Positions 43,118 through 52,958 of a stretch of 64,000 nt of DNA are shown piece after piece. The notes beneath the pieces were generated by a model that was not told the DNA's origin, did no database searches, and was given only the letters and a program-made list of their open reading frames with translations. Every line of letters starts with the position of its first letter. Position 1 is the stretch's first letter. The translations under genes and the position numbers were made by a program. This DNA comes from G963923945 sp965199175 (GTDB lineage Bacteria; Pseudomonadota; Alphaproteobacteria; G963923945). The stretch spans positions 310,001 to 374,000 of the forward strand of contig OZ240684.1 of NCBI GenBank assembly GCA_965199175.1, given 5' to 3'.

Positions 43118-43945
43118 TTAGCGGGCGGCTAAGGTTTCCAGGAAACTCGGTTGAGAGGGTGTGTTTTTGGGGTCGTACCCCTGGGTTGCGGCAATCAGTT
43201 GACGGGTATACCGGGCCGATGCCTGAGCACGGATCAGCCGGGCACCGGAAAGTTCTTCAACGATGCGTCCGTTGTGCATGACAATCGTACGATCACAAAG
43301 ATGTGCGGCAACCCCAAGATCATGGGTGACAATGATATAAGCGGTTTGCTGTTGTTTGTGTACAGCCAGGAGCAGGTTGAGAATCCCGGCCTGAACCGAA
43401 GGGTCCAGAGCTGAGGTTGGCTCATCAAGCATCAGAATCTTCGGGTTACCGGACAGAGCGCGGGCCAGGGCAACCCGTTGACGCTGGCCTCCGGAAAGCT
43501 GATGCGGGTAATTCCCAGCAAGGCTTGCATCAAGACCAACCCTGTTCATCCATGTTGTGATGGTCTCATGGGTTGGGGGATGACCACTGATCCGTGTCGG
43601 TTCGGCGATGATCCGGGCAACCGTAAAGCGGGGGTTGAACGCATGAGAAGAGTCCTGAAAAACATATTGGATTGTGCGGGCTGCCTCACGACGTGATAGC
43701 AAGTTCCGATCAATCCCATCGAGAAAAATATCCCCGTTACCGGGTGAAAGAGCACCACAAAGAGCACGCAAAAGGCTGGTTTTACCACTGCCCGATTCGC
43801 CAATAATCGCTAAAATTTCGCCTCGATTAAGCTTAAAAGACAGATCATGAATGGCGCAAACCGGGTTGTGGTCAGCATGCCTGAACAGACCGGTTTGTGC
43901 GTAAACAACTGTGAGGTTGCGCACTTCAAGGGCCGGGGGAGTCAT
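43118..43945 (-). CDS. dppF: Peptide ABC transporter ATP-binding protein, DppF type
   Basis: 275 residues. ABC ATPase: Walker A GESGSGKT, signature LSGGQRQRVALARAL, Walker B ILMLDEPTSALDPSVQAGIL, switch His in IIVTHDLGV. It energises uptake together with the DppD-type subunit. Start overlaps the dppD stop by four bases. Last gene of dppABCDF. Confidence 0.93.
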   Translation of the reverse strand: MTPPALEVRNLTVVYAQTGLFRHADHNPVCAIHDLSFKLNRGEILAIIGESGSGKTSLLRALCGALSPGNGDIFLDGIDRNLLSRREAARTIQYVFQDSSHAFNPRFTVARIIAEPTRISGHPPTHETITTWMNRVGLDASLAGNYPHQLSGGQRQRVALARALSGNPKILMLDEPTSALDPSVQAGILNLLLAVHKQQQTAYIIVTHDLGVAAHLCDRTIVMHNGRIVEELSGARLIRAQASARYTRQLIAATQGYDPKNTPSQPSFLETLAAR

Positions 43946-44790
43946 GCTTGTTCCTGATCTGGTTCTGCAGCCACAGGTAATGAACGCTGTCGCCGTCTGG
44001 TGTCTCCCAGCCGGGGCACACAGTTGATCAGGCTGCGGGTATAGGGATGCCTGGCATGGCCAATCCTTTCAGCTTTCAGGCATTCGACAACCTGTCCGGC
44101 ACGCATAATGGCAATCCGGTCACAAAAGGAAGCCACCAGATCAAGATTGTGGCTGATGAACAGCATCCCCATTGGTTGCTGTTGAAACCGTTCATCCAGG
44201 AGAGCCAAAATCTCTAAACTTAAGCGGGCATCCAGTGAGGATACGGCCTCGTCTGCGATCAATAAATCGGGTTCTGTCATCAACATCATAGCGATCATCA
44301 CCCGTTGACGCTGGCCCCCGGACAGTTGATGCGGATAAGAATCATAAACCCGTTTTGATTCCCGGATATGCAGTTTTTCCAACATATCCAGAGCTGTTTT
44401 GCGGCGTTTTAACGCGAACCCATGTCCGGCTTCGGCGATTTGTTTTCCCACCGTCATCACCGGGTTCAGCGCTGTTGCCGGATCCTGGAAAATCATTCCC
44501 ATACGCCGCTTTCGCAAGCGGCGATAGATGCGTTGGCTCAGATGCGGCAACGCGATTCCATCAAACAGAAACTCCTCAGCATGCAGGGTTGCGGTCGGTG
44601 GTAATAAGCCCATGATGGCCCGGGCCAGGGTTGATTTCCCGCTTCCTGATTCGCCGACCAGCCCGAATTTTTCATAGCCAATGTCGAGATCAATCCCCTG
44701 CAGAGCGATCATTTCTTCTCTGGTCTGTTTCCCGGGGCCGGGATACAAAACCCTCAGGTCTTTGATTGTTATCAGCGGGGTGTCACGCAT
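43942..44790 (-). CDS. dppD: Peptide ABC transporter ATP-binding protein, DppD type
   Basis: 282 residues. Walker A GESGSGKSTLARAIMG, signature LSGGQRQRVMIAMMLM, Walker B DLLIADEAVSSLDARLS and switch LFISHNLDLV. In Walker B the usual Glu-Pro-Thr is Glu-Ala-Val, still with the catalytic Glu. HPYTRSLINCVPRL near the end is the typical oligopeptide-family C-terminal segment. Forms the heterodimeric motor with DppF; nine bases separate it from dppC. Confidence 0.93.
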   Translation of the reverse strand: MRDTPLITIKDLRVLYPGPGKQTREEMIALQGIDLDIGYEKFGLVGESGSGKSTLARAIMGLLPPTATLHAEEFLFDGIALPHLSQRIYRRLRKRRMGMIFQDPATALNPVMTVGKQIAEAGHGFALKRRKTALDMLEKLHIRESKRVYDSYPHQLSGGQRQRVMIAMMLMTEPDLLIADEAVSSLDARLSLEILALLDERFQQQPMGMLFISHNLDLVASFCDRIAIMRAGQVVECLKAERIGHARHPYTRSLINCVPRLGDTRRRQRSLPVAAEPDQEQA

Positions 44791-44799
44791 TGTTTTTGA

Positions 44800-45651
44800 T
44801 TATCCGGCCGGGCCAGAGCGTGGTGTTGTGGTCTCTGCGTTTCGTGGATCAAGGAGATCACGCAGTCCATCGCCGAGTAAATTAAAACCAAGGCTGACAA
44901 TCAAAATCGCCAGCCCCGGAATGGTCGCAACCCACCATTGATCAAGAAGAAATTTGCGCCCGGTTGCGATCATTGCACCCCATTCCGGCAGCGGTGGCTG
45001 AGCCCCAAGACCCAGAAAACCCAGACCAGCGGCGATAACGATGATGCCGGCCATTTCCAGAGCCAGACGTACCGCCATCGGCCCCAGGCATAACGGGAGG
45101 ATATGGCGATACATAATATACATATGGCCGCCGCCTTGTAACCAGGCGGCGGTGACAAAATCAGCATGACGCACAGTCATTGCCCGGCTTCGGGCCAGCC
45201 GGGCAAAGGGAGGCCAGGACGTCAGACAAAGAGCCAGGATAGCATTATTGATTCCCGGACCCAGAGCCGCCACCAAAGCCAAAGCAAGAATCAGTTTCGG
45301 AAACGCCAGAAAAACATCGGTGATCCGCATCAGAAACGTATCCATCCAGCCGCCGCAATAACCCGATACACAGCCAACCAAAAGGCCAAGCGGCATTACG
45401 GTGAGAGCCACGATCAAGGCGATTTTAAGGGTGATGCGGGCGCCGTAGCAAAGGCGGGAAAAAATATCGCGTCCCAGGGCGTCGCTCCCGAACCAGAATT
45501 CAGAGCCCGGTGGTGTCAGGCGGCGCGTGAGATCCTGAGCCAGTGGATCATACGGCGCAATGACTGGTGCGAAAACGGCAACCGCAACCAGGAGGACCAG
45601 GATAGCCAGACTACATCGTGACAAAAGATTGAGCGAAAGCACAGCCTTCAT
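44800..45651 (-). CDS. dppC: Peptide ABC transporter permease, DppC type
   Basis: 283 residues, about six transmembrane helices. N-terminal LAILVLLVAVAVFAPVIAPYDP and LTPPGSEFWFGSDALGRDIFSR are the OppC/DppC family marks; the inner-membrane permease signature with the EAA-type loop lies around ALCLTSWPPFARLARSRAM. It pairs with DppB as the membrane channel. The start overlaps the dppB stop by four bases (ATGA). Confidence 0.93.
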   Translation of the reverse strand: MKAVLSLNLLSRCSLAILVLLVAVAVFAPVIAPYDPLAQDLTRRLTPPGSEFWFGSDALGRDIFSRLCYGARITLKIALIVALTVMPLGLLVGCVSGYCGGWMDTFLMRITDVFLAFPKLILALALVAALGPGINNAILALCLTSWPPFARLARSRAMTVRHADFVTAAWLQGGGHMYIMYRHILPLCLGPMAVRLALEMAGIIVIAAGLGFLGLGAQPPLPEWGAMIATGRKFLLDQWWVATIPGLAILIVSLGFNLLGDGLRDLLDPRNAETTTPRSGPAG

Positions 45652-46685
45652 CTGAGTTTTTCCTGTAAGCGGGGATCAATGAATCGATTGATCAGATCAA
45701 CCAATCGATTGACGGTGATGAAGACCACCCCGACCACCAATGTTCCGCCAAGCACAGCATTCATATCCGCGCTGAAGAGCGAATCGGTAATATAGCGGCC
45801 CAGACCCGGCCAGGAAAAAACAGTCTCGGTTAAAACCGAACCTTCGAGCAGGCTGGCATAGGTCAGGGCGATGAATGTCAGCAGTGGGGTGGCAATATTG
45901 GGCAACCCATGGCACCACACCACCCGCCATTCAGTCAATCCTTTGGCGCGGGCGGTCAGAATATAATCCTGTGTCAATTGTTCAATCATCAGGGCACGAG
46001 TCATCCGGGATATCTGAGATAGGGCATAAAAACCCAGAACGCTGGCGGGTAAAATGAGATGAGAAAACGCATTCATCGCGATATCCGGACGTTGCGCAAT
46101 CAGGCTGTCAATCATCAGAATACCAGTCACCGGAGGAATGGTTTCTGCGTACCAGACATCTATTCTCCCTGGTCCGGCTGTCCAGTCCAGATTGGCATAG
46201 AAAACCAAAAGAGCCATCAGACCCAGCCAGAAAATCGGTGCTGAATACCCCAGTAAGCCTATCAGACGAATGGCCTGATCAATCAACCCGTTTGCGTGTC
46301 GTGCGGCACTGACCCCCAGCGGTATACCAAGCAAGACACCGATGGCGGTGGCTGTGGTGGCCAACTCCAGAGTAGCCGGGAATGTCCTTTTGATATCATC
46401 CCAAACTCTGTTACCGGTGAGGATGGAATGGCCCATATCTCCGGATGCCAGTTGGCTGAGATACCGCCAGAATTGCTCATAAAGCGGTAAATGAAGGCCC
46501 ATTTCCCGGCGGAATTGTTCGATCACATCAACCGGTGCCCGGTCACCCACAGCAGCCAGAACCGGATCAATCGGTATGACCCGGCCAATCAAAAACGTGA
46601 CCACAATCAGGCTGAATAAGGTCAGGAAGAACCCTGCGATCCAGTTTAAGCCTGATATCCAGGTGCTTGCTGGCATCATGTTCAT
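45648..46685 (-). CDS. dppB: Peptide ABC transporter permease, DppB type
   Basis: 345 residues, six helices. FFLTLFSLIVVTFLIGRVIPIDPV at the start, EQFRREMGLHLPLYEQFWRYL, then GHSILTGNRVWDDIKRTFPATLELA are typical OppB/DppB segments. The EAA-like loop is YILTARAKGLTEWRVVWCHGLPN. Partner of DppC. A 92-base gap separates it from the binding-protein gene upstream, where differential expression often arises in such operons. Confidence 0.93.
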   Translation of the reverse strand: MNMMPASTWISGLNWIAGFFLTLFSLIVVTFLIGRVIPIDPVLAAVGDRAPVDVIEQFRREMGLHLPLYEQFWRYLSQLASGDMGHSILTGNRVWDDIKRTFPATLELATTATAIGVLLGIPLGVSAARHANGLIDQAIRLIGLLGYSAPIFWLGLMALLVFYANLDWTAGPGRIDVWYAETIPPVTGILMIDSLIAQRPDIAMNAFSHLILPASVLGFYALSQISRMTRALMIEQLTQDYILTARAKGLTEWRVVWCHGLPNIATPLLTFIALTYASLLEGSVLTETVFSWPGLGRYITDSLFSADMNAVLGGTLVVGVVFITVNRLVDLINRFIDPRLQEKLR

Positions 46686-46777
46686 TGAAGGAACCAGATG
46701 TATGTGAGAAACGACTGGCTGCCGGGATGACGGGGATACCCTGGATGATACATTGCAGGCTGTTTCATCCCCATGCT

Positions 46778-48463
46778 CTATTGCTGTGCGGCCTTCGATT
46801 GAGGATTTTGGCCGGTTTTGCGGGCATGGTGATAGAAGTTGGTATCAAAGCTCGGACCCCATCTGAAGCCCGAAACCCGACGATGGCTCACAATGACATC
46901 GGTCCCTTGAAACAGAATGATAAAGGGAGAGTCGATCAGGACACGTTTTTGGATCATTTGATAAATTTCTGCTCGTTTTTCCGGCTCTGTCACATGGATG
47001 CCAGCCAGGGCCAGCGACGTCAATTCAGGATCACGCCAGTGATTGCGCCAGGCCAGGGTGCGAAACACCGCATCATGACCGTTGTCACGATTGGCAGCAA
47101 AAGCATCAATATTGCTGTGAGGATCCAGATAATCTGATCCCCATTCACCGATAAAAATCTGGTGATTGCGGGCCCGGTATTTGGTCAGAATTTGTTTGCG
47201 ATCCCCGGGGATGATTTCGACCCGGATATTGGCTTTGGCAAAGCTGGCCTGAACAGCCTGGGCTAAATCTTCTGCGATTGCGCCATACGCATCCATCTCG
47301 ACATCAAAGCCCTGGTCATATCCGGCCTCAGCAAGCAGGGCTTTGGCCCTGGCCAGGTCAAAGCGGTAGGGATGCGCGTCAAGGGAGGAAAAAATTCCTT
47401 CAGGAACAATGGTTTGATGGGCATGGCCACGCTCACGTATGACGGTTCGGGCCAATTCCTGATCATCAATCAGATACCGCAAGGCCCGGCGGACTTTTGG
47501 GTTGGCCAACGCATGATGTGTTTGATTGAGAGCAATATAGTAGAGCTTTGATTTCGGCGATATGGTGACCTGGATCATTGGGTTGTCTTTGATTCCGGCC
47601 ACCTGATCCGGGGTGAGACCGCGGGCGATATCAATGTCGCCTTTCTCAAGCATGAGACGCTGGGTCGCTGTTTCACCAATATGCTGAATAATCAGACGCT
47701 GTATGTCTGGTTTGCCCTGGCGATACAGTTGGTTGGCTTCAAGAATCACATATTCCTTAGGCCGCCAGGCTGCCAGGACAAAGGGTCCCGAACCAGCAGA
47801 GTGTTTTTTAAGCCAGGCATGACCAAGATCACCATCTGTTTCATGGGCCAGGACGGTTTCGCGGTCAAGGATTGATCCAATCCCTGAGGTGAGACAGGAC
47901 AACAGGAATGTCGGGGAAAAAGCGGTCTGGGTTCGTATGACCAGGATATCATCATTCTCGGCATAAATCAGTTTTTCGACATTATCCGGGGTCAATCCGA
48001 ATTGCGCGAGAATAAAGGCCGGCGATTTATTCAGTCGAATAACCCGTTGCAGTGACCAGGCGGCATCTTTGGCACTGACCCGACGCCCGGAAGCAAACAA
48101 GGCATCAGGGCGCATCTGAAAACGGGTGACCAGCCCATCGGCAGAGTGAGACCAGGACCGGGCAGCCCCGCCAATCACTCTCGTGGGGTTTTCCAGATCA
48201 ATCGTCACCAGACGCTCATAAAGATTGCCGGTGATTTCGGCACCGGTAAACTCAAAGGTCTCGGCCGGGTCAAGCGAAACGATATCATCAATCGACATGC
48301 CCATAACCACAACATCATCAGGGGTTCGGGCTGGCACAGCCGATGCGCTCAGCATCATCAAACCAATCATAGCCGCATAGCTGATTGTGAATGCTGATCG
48401 CTTGATTGACAGTTGAGACATTATTAGGCTGAACGGATTGATCAGGCTGAACAGGTTTTTCAT
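46778..48463 (-). CDS. dppA: Peptide ABC transporter substrate-binding protein, SBP_bac_5 family
   Basis: Up to 561 residues. After a signal sequence (AFTISYAAMIGLMMLSASAVPA) the mature part shows IVSLDPAETFEFTGAEITGNLYERLV, the LSAKDAAWS-like SAKDAAWSLQRVI, KHSAGSGPFVLAAWRPKEYVIL and FIGEWGSDYLDPHSNIDAF, all typical of DppA/OppA/NikA-type proteins. It captures peptides (or a related solute such as nickel or a metallophore) in the periplasm. The first 14 codons come from a short duplicated leader; the ATG at 48421 is a likely alternative start. First gene of the dpp-type operon. Confidence 0.92.
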   Translation of the reverse strand: MKNLFSLINPFSLIMSQLSIKRSAFTISYAAMIGLMMLSASAVPARTPDDVVVMGMSIDDIVSLDPAETFEFTGAEITGNLYERLVTIDLENPTRVIGGAARSWSHSADGLVTRFQMRPDALFASGRRVSAKDAAWSLQRVIRLNKSPAFILAQFGLTPDNVEKLIYAENDDILVIRTQTAFSPTFLLSCLTSGIGSILDRETVLAHETDGDLGHAWLKKHSAGSGPFVLAAWRPKEYVILEANQLYRQGKPDIQRLIIQHIGETATQRLMLEKGDIDIARGLTPDQVAGIKDNPMIQVTISPKSKLYYIALNQTHHALANPKVRRALRYLIDDQELARTVIRERGHAHQTIVPEGIFSSLDAHPYRFDLARAKALLAEAGYDQGFDVEMDAYGAIAEDLAQAVQASFAKANIRVEIIPGDRKQILTKYRARNHQIFIGEWGSDYLDPHSNIDAFAANRDNGHDAVFRTLAWRNHWRDPELTSLALAGIHVTEPEKRAEIYQMIQKRVLIDSPFIILFQGTDVIVSHRRVSGFRWGPSFDTNFYHHARKTGQNPQSKAAQQ

Positions 48464-48554
48464 TGGGCTTTTGTGGAGTGGTTTTTTTCGGGTTGGTTTG
48501 TGATTCTTGTTATTTTTCGCTTTTCATTTTTCACTTTTTATTTTTCGTGTGTCT

Positions 48555-49559
48555 ATGACCATTTTAAGCAATTTAGCCGATGCCATCGGCAACACGCCAT
48601 TGATCCGGTTACGCCGGGCTTCTGAAGAGACCGGTTGTGAAATTCTCGGCAAAGCCGAATTTTTGAATCCCGGTGGTTCCATCAAAGACAGGGCCGCCCT
48701 TTATATCATTCGCGGTGCACAAGCCAGAGATGGCTTAAAGCCAGGCGGGGTAATTGTCGAGGGAACAGCGGGGAATACCGGCATCGGTCTGACTCTGATC
48801 GGGAATATTCTGGGGTGTCGGACTATTATTGTCATGCCTGAAACGCAAAGTCAGGAAAAAAAAGATGCTTTGAGATTGTATGGAGCTGACATCCGTCTGG
48901 TCGCACCGGCCCCTTATACCAGCCCCAATCACTATATTCATCGATCACGACACCTGGCCGAAGAAATGGCACCAGATCATCCCAACGGTGTGCTCTGGGC
49001 CAATCAATTCGACAATACCGATAACCGCCGGGCTCATTATGAAACCACGGGTCCGGAAATCTGGTCTCAAACCGATGGGCAGCTTGACGCATTTACCTGT
49101 GCTGTTGGTACCGGTGGGACATTGGCCGGGGTTGGTCAGGCTCTTAAGGAGCGTAATCCGGGGGTGAAAATTGTTCTTTCTGATCCGATGGGTTCGGCGT
49201 TATGCAGCTATTTCACCCAAGGTGCTTTCAAATCTGAGGGCGGGTCGGTTATTGAAGGTATTGGCTCAAGCCGGGTGACTCAGAATCTCGCTGATGCACC
49301 GGTGGATGCTGCTCAATCGGTGGATGACCGGGAGGCTTTGGCGGTTGTTTATGATCTTTTGTATACCGAAGGTCTTGCTTTGGGTGGATCTTCGGGGATC
49401 AATGTTGCCGGGGCGATCAAGCTGGCCCGCCAGATGGGGCCAGGACACAGAATTGTCACCATTTTATGTGATGCTGCGGACCGTTACCGGAGTAAAATAT
49501 TCAACCCGGCTTTTCTGCGCGAGAAAAATCTCCCCGTCCCTTCCTGGCTGGATGCGTAA
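48555..49559 (+). CDS. cysK: Cysteine synthase A (O-acetylserine sulfhydrylase)
   Basis: 334 residues from the ATG at 48555; the frame to 48507 runs through a T-rich repeat. PLP fold type II: IGNTPLIRLRRASEETGCEI, the Schiff-base Lys in NPGGSIKDRAALYII, the substrate loop EGTAGNTGIGL, PLP phosphate loop GTGGTLAGVGQALKE, and GSSGINVAGAIKLA. It makes cysteine from O-acetylserine and sulfide. ETQSQEKKDALRLYGADI suits CysK but cystathionine beta-synthase-like use is possible. Divergent from dppA; sulfur genes follow in the same direction. Confidence 0.92.
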   Translation: MTILSNLADAIGNTPLIRLRRASEETGCEILGKAEFLNPGGSIKDRAALYIIRGAQARDGLKPGGVIVEGTAGNTGIGLTLIGNILGCRTIIVMPETQSQEKKDALRLYGADIRLVAPAPYTSPNHYIHRSRHLAEEMAPDHPNGVLWANQFDNTDNRRAHYETTGPEIWSQTDGQLDAFTCAVGTGGTLAGVGQALKERNPGVKIVLSDPMGSALCSYFTQGAFKSEGGSVIEGIGSSRVTQNLADAPVDAAQSVDDREALAVVYDLLYTEGLALGGSSGINVAGAIKLARQMGPGHRIVTILCDAADRYRSKIFNPAFLREKNLPVPSWLDA

Positions 49560-49840
49560 CCAGAATCGATACCCGTCATACCCATCACACCAGGCTCAGC
49601 CCCTCTGTCTGTTGAGAGTATCTGTTCATGAAATTGTCATAAAAACTATATAATCAGTCAGAGATAAGGAGAATAACCAATCAGGGGTCGATGATGGTCC
49701 TCTGGGGGCTGTAACGAGACGGGAAACACGTCAGGAGAATGGAACAATACGTAGAATAATTACGTAAAATAATACGGTAGAATAATACGTAACAGAATGA
49801 GGTCAGAATGAACGGATATCAAGGATGAGTGAGGGGTGCT
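49560..49840. other. Spacer between cysK and sseA with tandem repeats
   Basis: Around 49752-49798 are four imperfect copies of ACGTAGAATAAT (12-14 bp period). No gene. sseA probably has its own promoter here. Confidence 0.6.
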
Positions 49841-50704
49841 ATGACGACTGATTATGCCAACCCGGATTCGCTGGTTTCGACAGACTGGCTGGCGGCCCAT
49901 ATCTCTGCCCCCGATATTCGGGTGGTTGATGCAACATGGAATTTACCCGGTCATGGTTCTGCGCATGCTGAATATTCTCAGGCTCATATTCCAGGTGCGG
50001 TCTTTTTCGACATTGATGATATCGCGGATCCTAAATCGCGTTTACCGCATATGCTTCCCGGCCCGGAGTATTTTGCTGCCAAAGTTTCGGAGTTGGGGCT
50101 GGGAGATGGTGTACGGATTATTATTTATGATCGTCATGGATTGTTGTCGGCTCCCCGGGCCTGGTGGATGTTCCGGATTTTTGGTCATTATGATGTTGCG
50201 TTATTAAATGGTGGCCTGAGGCAATGGATTGCCCGGGGGCATCCATTGAGTAACTTACCACCCATTCCCGCTTATCGTGCGTTTTCGCCCCATTTCAACC
50301 GGTTGATGCTGTGCCAGCGGGATCATATTGAGCATACTCTTAAGGATCACAAGGCTCAGCTTGTTGATGCACGGCCTCAGGGGCGGTTTGATGGGGTGGA
50401 AAAAGAACCCCGGCCCAATTTAGCCTGTGGCCATATCCCCGGGAGTCTTAATCTTCCTTTTACTGCTTTATCTGATCCGGAAACCGGACAGGTTCTGACG
50501 GCGCAAAAACTGAAAGCTACGTTCAAAAAAGCCGGGGTCACGATCAATCAGCCGGTGATTACCAGCTGTGGATCAGGAATTACCGCCTGTGTTCTGGCGT
50601 TTGGTTTACACTTACTGGGAAGCCGGGATGTTGCGGTTTATGATGGTTCCTGGGCTGAATGGGGTGATGGCAAGCATCCTGTGGCGACAGGCAAAACCTC
50701 CTGA
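49841..50704 (+). CDS. sseA: 3-mercaptopyruvate sulfurtransferase
   Basis: 287 residues from the ATG at 49841 (GAGGGG upstream). Two rhodanese domains: the inactive N-terminal one (ISAPDIRVVDATWNLPG, SQAHIPGAVFFDIDDIAD) and the catalytic C-terminal one with CGHIPGSLNLPF and the active Cys in SCGSGITACVLAFGL. The CGSGITAC loop is that of mercaptopyruvate sulfurtransferases rather than thiosulfate-type rhodaneses. It moves sulfur from mercaptopyruvate (from cysteine) to thiol acceptors. Sixty-three bases upstream of the cystathionine lyase gene, so likely co-transcribed. Confidence 0.93.
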   Translation: MTTDYANPDSLVSTDWLAAHISAPDIRVVDATWNLPGHGSAHAEYSQAHIPGAVFFDIDDIADPKSRLPHMLPGPEYFAAKVSELGLGDGVRIIIYDRHGLLSAPRAWWMFRIFGHYDVALLNGGLRQWIARGHPLSNLPPIPAYRAFSPHFNRLMLCQRDHIEHTLKDHKAQLVDARPQGRFDGVEKEPRPNLACGHIPGSLNLPFTALSDPETGQVLTAQKLKATFKKAGVTINQPVITSCGSGITACVLAFGLHLLGSRDVAVYDGSWAEWGDGKHPVATGKTS

Positions 50705-50767
50705 TTGTGCTGATTTCGGAACTTCATCAACCCTGTTATTATCAAAGCTGCTGAGTTTCAGAGGTCA

Positions 50768-51970
50768 ATGCGTTCTAAAGATAAAACAGATTCTTTTTCT
50801 GGTTCTGATTATCGGCCTGCTACCCGGCTGACTCATCTTGGTAATGCGGCTTTCGATAACCATGGCATTATCAATCCGCCGGTTTATCACGCTTCGACTG
50901 TTTTATTTCCGAATTTGAAGGCTCTGCGCCAGGCGATTGCGGACCCTTATGGGCAGACTTATTACGGGCGTATGGGGACCCCGACATCGGCTGCTTTTGA
51001 GACGGCTCTCGGGGATATGGAAGGCGGCCAGGCGGTGGCAACATCTTCCGGGCTGGCCGCCATTACATGCGCTTTACTGGCTTTTTTGTCGGCTGGTGAT
51101 GACATTCTGGTGGCAGATACAGTCTATCAGCCGACCCGTCAATTCTGTGATAACGTTCTCCGGCCTCTGGGTATTGTTGTGCGTTACTATGATCCTTTGG
51201 TTGGCGGCGGCATCGCTGGTCTTTTGAATAAACGAACCAAAGTGGTGTTTATGGAATCACCGGGGTCACTGACCTTTGAGGTTCAGGATATTCCGGCACT
51301 TGTTGACGCTGCCCGGAAACAGGGTTGTATCACCATCATGGATAATACCTGGGCAACACCTCTTGGCTTACGGCCGCTTGAGTATGGGGTGGATATCTCG
51401 CTTCAATCGGCCACCAAATATATTGTTGGTCATGCTGATGCGATGCTGGGGGCGATCATCTGCCGCGCGGAGCATTTCCGAAGAATCAAAACCATGGTGA
51501 CAATGCTCGGCAATGCTCCGGGACCTGACGATTGTTATCTTGGTTTGCGTGGTTTGCGCACCCTGGATGTTCGTTTGCCGCGTCATGCTGAAAATGGTCT
51601 GGCGTTGGCTGAATGGCTCAGCCAACGCCGGGAAGTTGCCCGTATTTTCCATCCGGCCATGCCCGGGGACAGGGGATATGATTTATGGCGGCGCGATTTC
51701 CGTGCTGCGTGCGGGTTGTTTGCCTGCCAGCTTGGTCCCTGTTCACAGACCGCTCTGGCGGCTTTTCTGGATCGGTTGGCGTTATTCGGTATGGGATTCA
51801 GCTGGGGGGGGTATGAAAGTTTGATCCTGCCGGTTGATCCTGGTCAATGCCGTACTGCGACGTCATGGCATGCCGGGGGACCGTTGCTCCGGATTCATGC
51901 CGGGCTGGAAGATATCGATGACCTCAAGGCAGATCTGGCAGCCGGGTTTGAGCGCATGGCGGCCGTTTAA
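50768..51970 (+). CDS. metC: Cystathionine beta-lyase
   Basis: 400 residues. Cys/Met metabolism PLP family: PATRLTHLGNAAFDNHGIINPP, YGRMGTPTSAAFETALGDME, ATSSGLAAITCALLAFL, the Asp/PLP strand IMDNTWATPLG and the Schiff-base Lys in SATKYIVGHADAMLG. GFSWGGYESLILP near the C-terminus is the beta-lyase (MetC) rather than gamma-synthase form. It converts cystathionine to homocysteine, pyruvate and ammonia. The GAGGTC before the ATG is a fair ribosome site. Confidence 0.93.
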   Translation: MRSKDKTDSFSGSDYRPATRLTHLGNAAFDNHGIINPPVYHASTVLFPNLKALRQAIADPYGQTYYGRMGTPTSAAFETALGDMEGGQAVATSSGLAAITCALLAFLSAGDDILVADTVYQPTRQFCDNVLRPLGIVVRYYDPLVGGGIAGLLNKRTKVVFMESPGSLTFEVQDIPALVDAARKQGCITIMDNTWATPLGLRPLEYGVDISLQSATKYIVGHADAMLGAIICRAEHFRRIKTMVTMLGNAPGPDDCYLGLRGLRTLDVRLPRHAENGLALAEWLSQRREVARIFHPAMPGDRGYDLWRRDFRAACGLFACQLGPCSQTALAAFLDRLALFGMGFSWGGYESLILPVDPGQCRTATSWHAGGPLLRIHAGLEDIDDLKADLAAGFERMAAV

Positions 51971-52041
51971 CCGGTTTGTTTTAATGGGTTTGTTTCTCTG
52001 TTTTCTTGCATCGTCTTTTTTGCATCGTCATGTTTTTCACA

Positions 52042-52836
52042 TCACCGTTTTGCGGCGAAGCTGTGGATACCCATCAGGATCACAAAGATCAAAAAAGCAC
52101 CCCCGGCAATCGACGGGCCGGCCGGGATATCCCAGACCAATGAGGCAGCCAGACCTGAGACAGCGGCCATCACCCCAAGGCCGGCTGCCAGCCCGGCCAT
52201 GCTTTCGGGTGAGCGGGCAAAAGGCCGGGCAGCAGCAGCCGGGATAATCAGGAGAGCCGTCACCAAAAGCAGGCCGACTACCTTGGCAGCAAACGCAATC
52301 AGCACCGCCAAAAGCAGCATATAAGTCAGCTGGGCCTGGCGAATATTTCTGCCCTCGGCCCGGGCAATTTCTTCGGCAACGCTTGCCGATAACAAGGTCG
52401 GCCATATCACCCGCAACAAGACGGCAATCACCAGGGTGATGATGGCCATCCAACCCAGATCCGCCCGGGATAGTGCCAGCACATCACCAAACAGATACCC
52501 CATTAAATCAAGCCGCAGCGGATCTGCTACAGCAACAATGATCAGACCAAGAGCCAGACTGCCATGCGCCAGAACACCCAGGATGCTATCAGTGGGCAGA
52601 ATACGCCACTTTTCAGACCACACCAGGATAAGGGCGGTGACCAGGCAGACCACAAGGAGGCCAGCGGTGTCACTGACCTCCAGCAGCAGGCTGAGAGCCA
52701 CCCCCAAAAGGGCCGCATGAGCAATCGTCTCCCCGAAATAAGCCAGTCTGCGCCAAACGACAAAACATCCCATCGGGCCGCACAGAACGGCAATGAGAAT
52801 GGCGGCCGCCAAAGCACGCAATAAAAAATCATCCAT
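52042..52836 (-). CDS. znuB: Zinc ABC transporter permease ZnuB
   Basis: 264 residues, about eight transmembrane helices. Family marks: LCGPMGCFVVWRRLAYFGETIAHAALLGVAL near the N-terminus, DSILGVLAHGSLALGL, and the cytoplasmic coupling region EIARAEGRN. The end has LVWDIPAGPSIAGGAFLIFV. It is the membrane channel of zinc uptake, working with ZnuC and ZnuA. It lies 122 bases downstream of znuC on the same strand. The spacer contains GTGATCTTTAT-like near-repeats. Confidence 0.93.
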   Translation of the reverse strand: MDDFLLRALAAAILIAVLCGPMGCFVVWRRLAYFGETIAHAALLGVALSLLLEVSDTAGLLVVCLVTALILVWSEKWRILPTDSILGVLAHGSLALGLIIVAVADPLRLDLMGYLFGDVLALSRADLGWMAIITLVIAVLLRVIWPTLLSASVAEEIARAEGRNIRQAQLTYMLLLAVLIAFAAKVVGLLLVTALLIIPAAAARPFARSPESMAGLAAGLGVMAAVSGLAASLVWDIPAGPSIAGGAFLIFVILMGIHSFAAKR

Positions 52837-52958
52837 TGATATCGGTTCTGTCCATTTTTTCTCTTCAGTGATCTTTTTTACGTGATCTTTATTTTCGCTG
52901 GTCTTTATTGACGTGATCTTCTGTGTCCGGAAGATCTGTAAAGAGTCTTTAACCCGGC

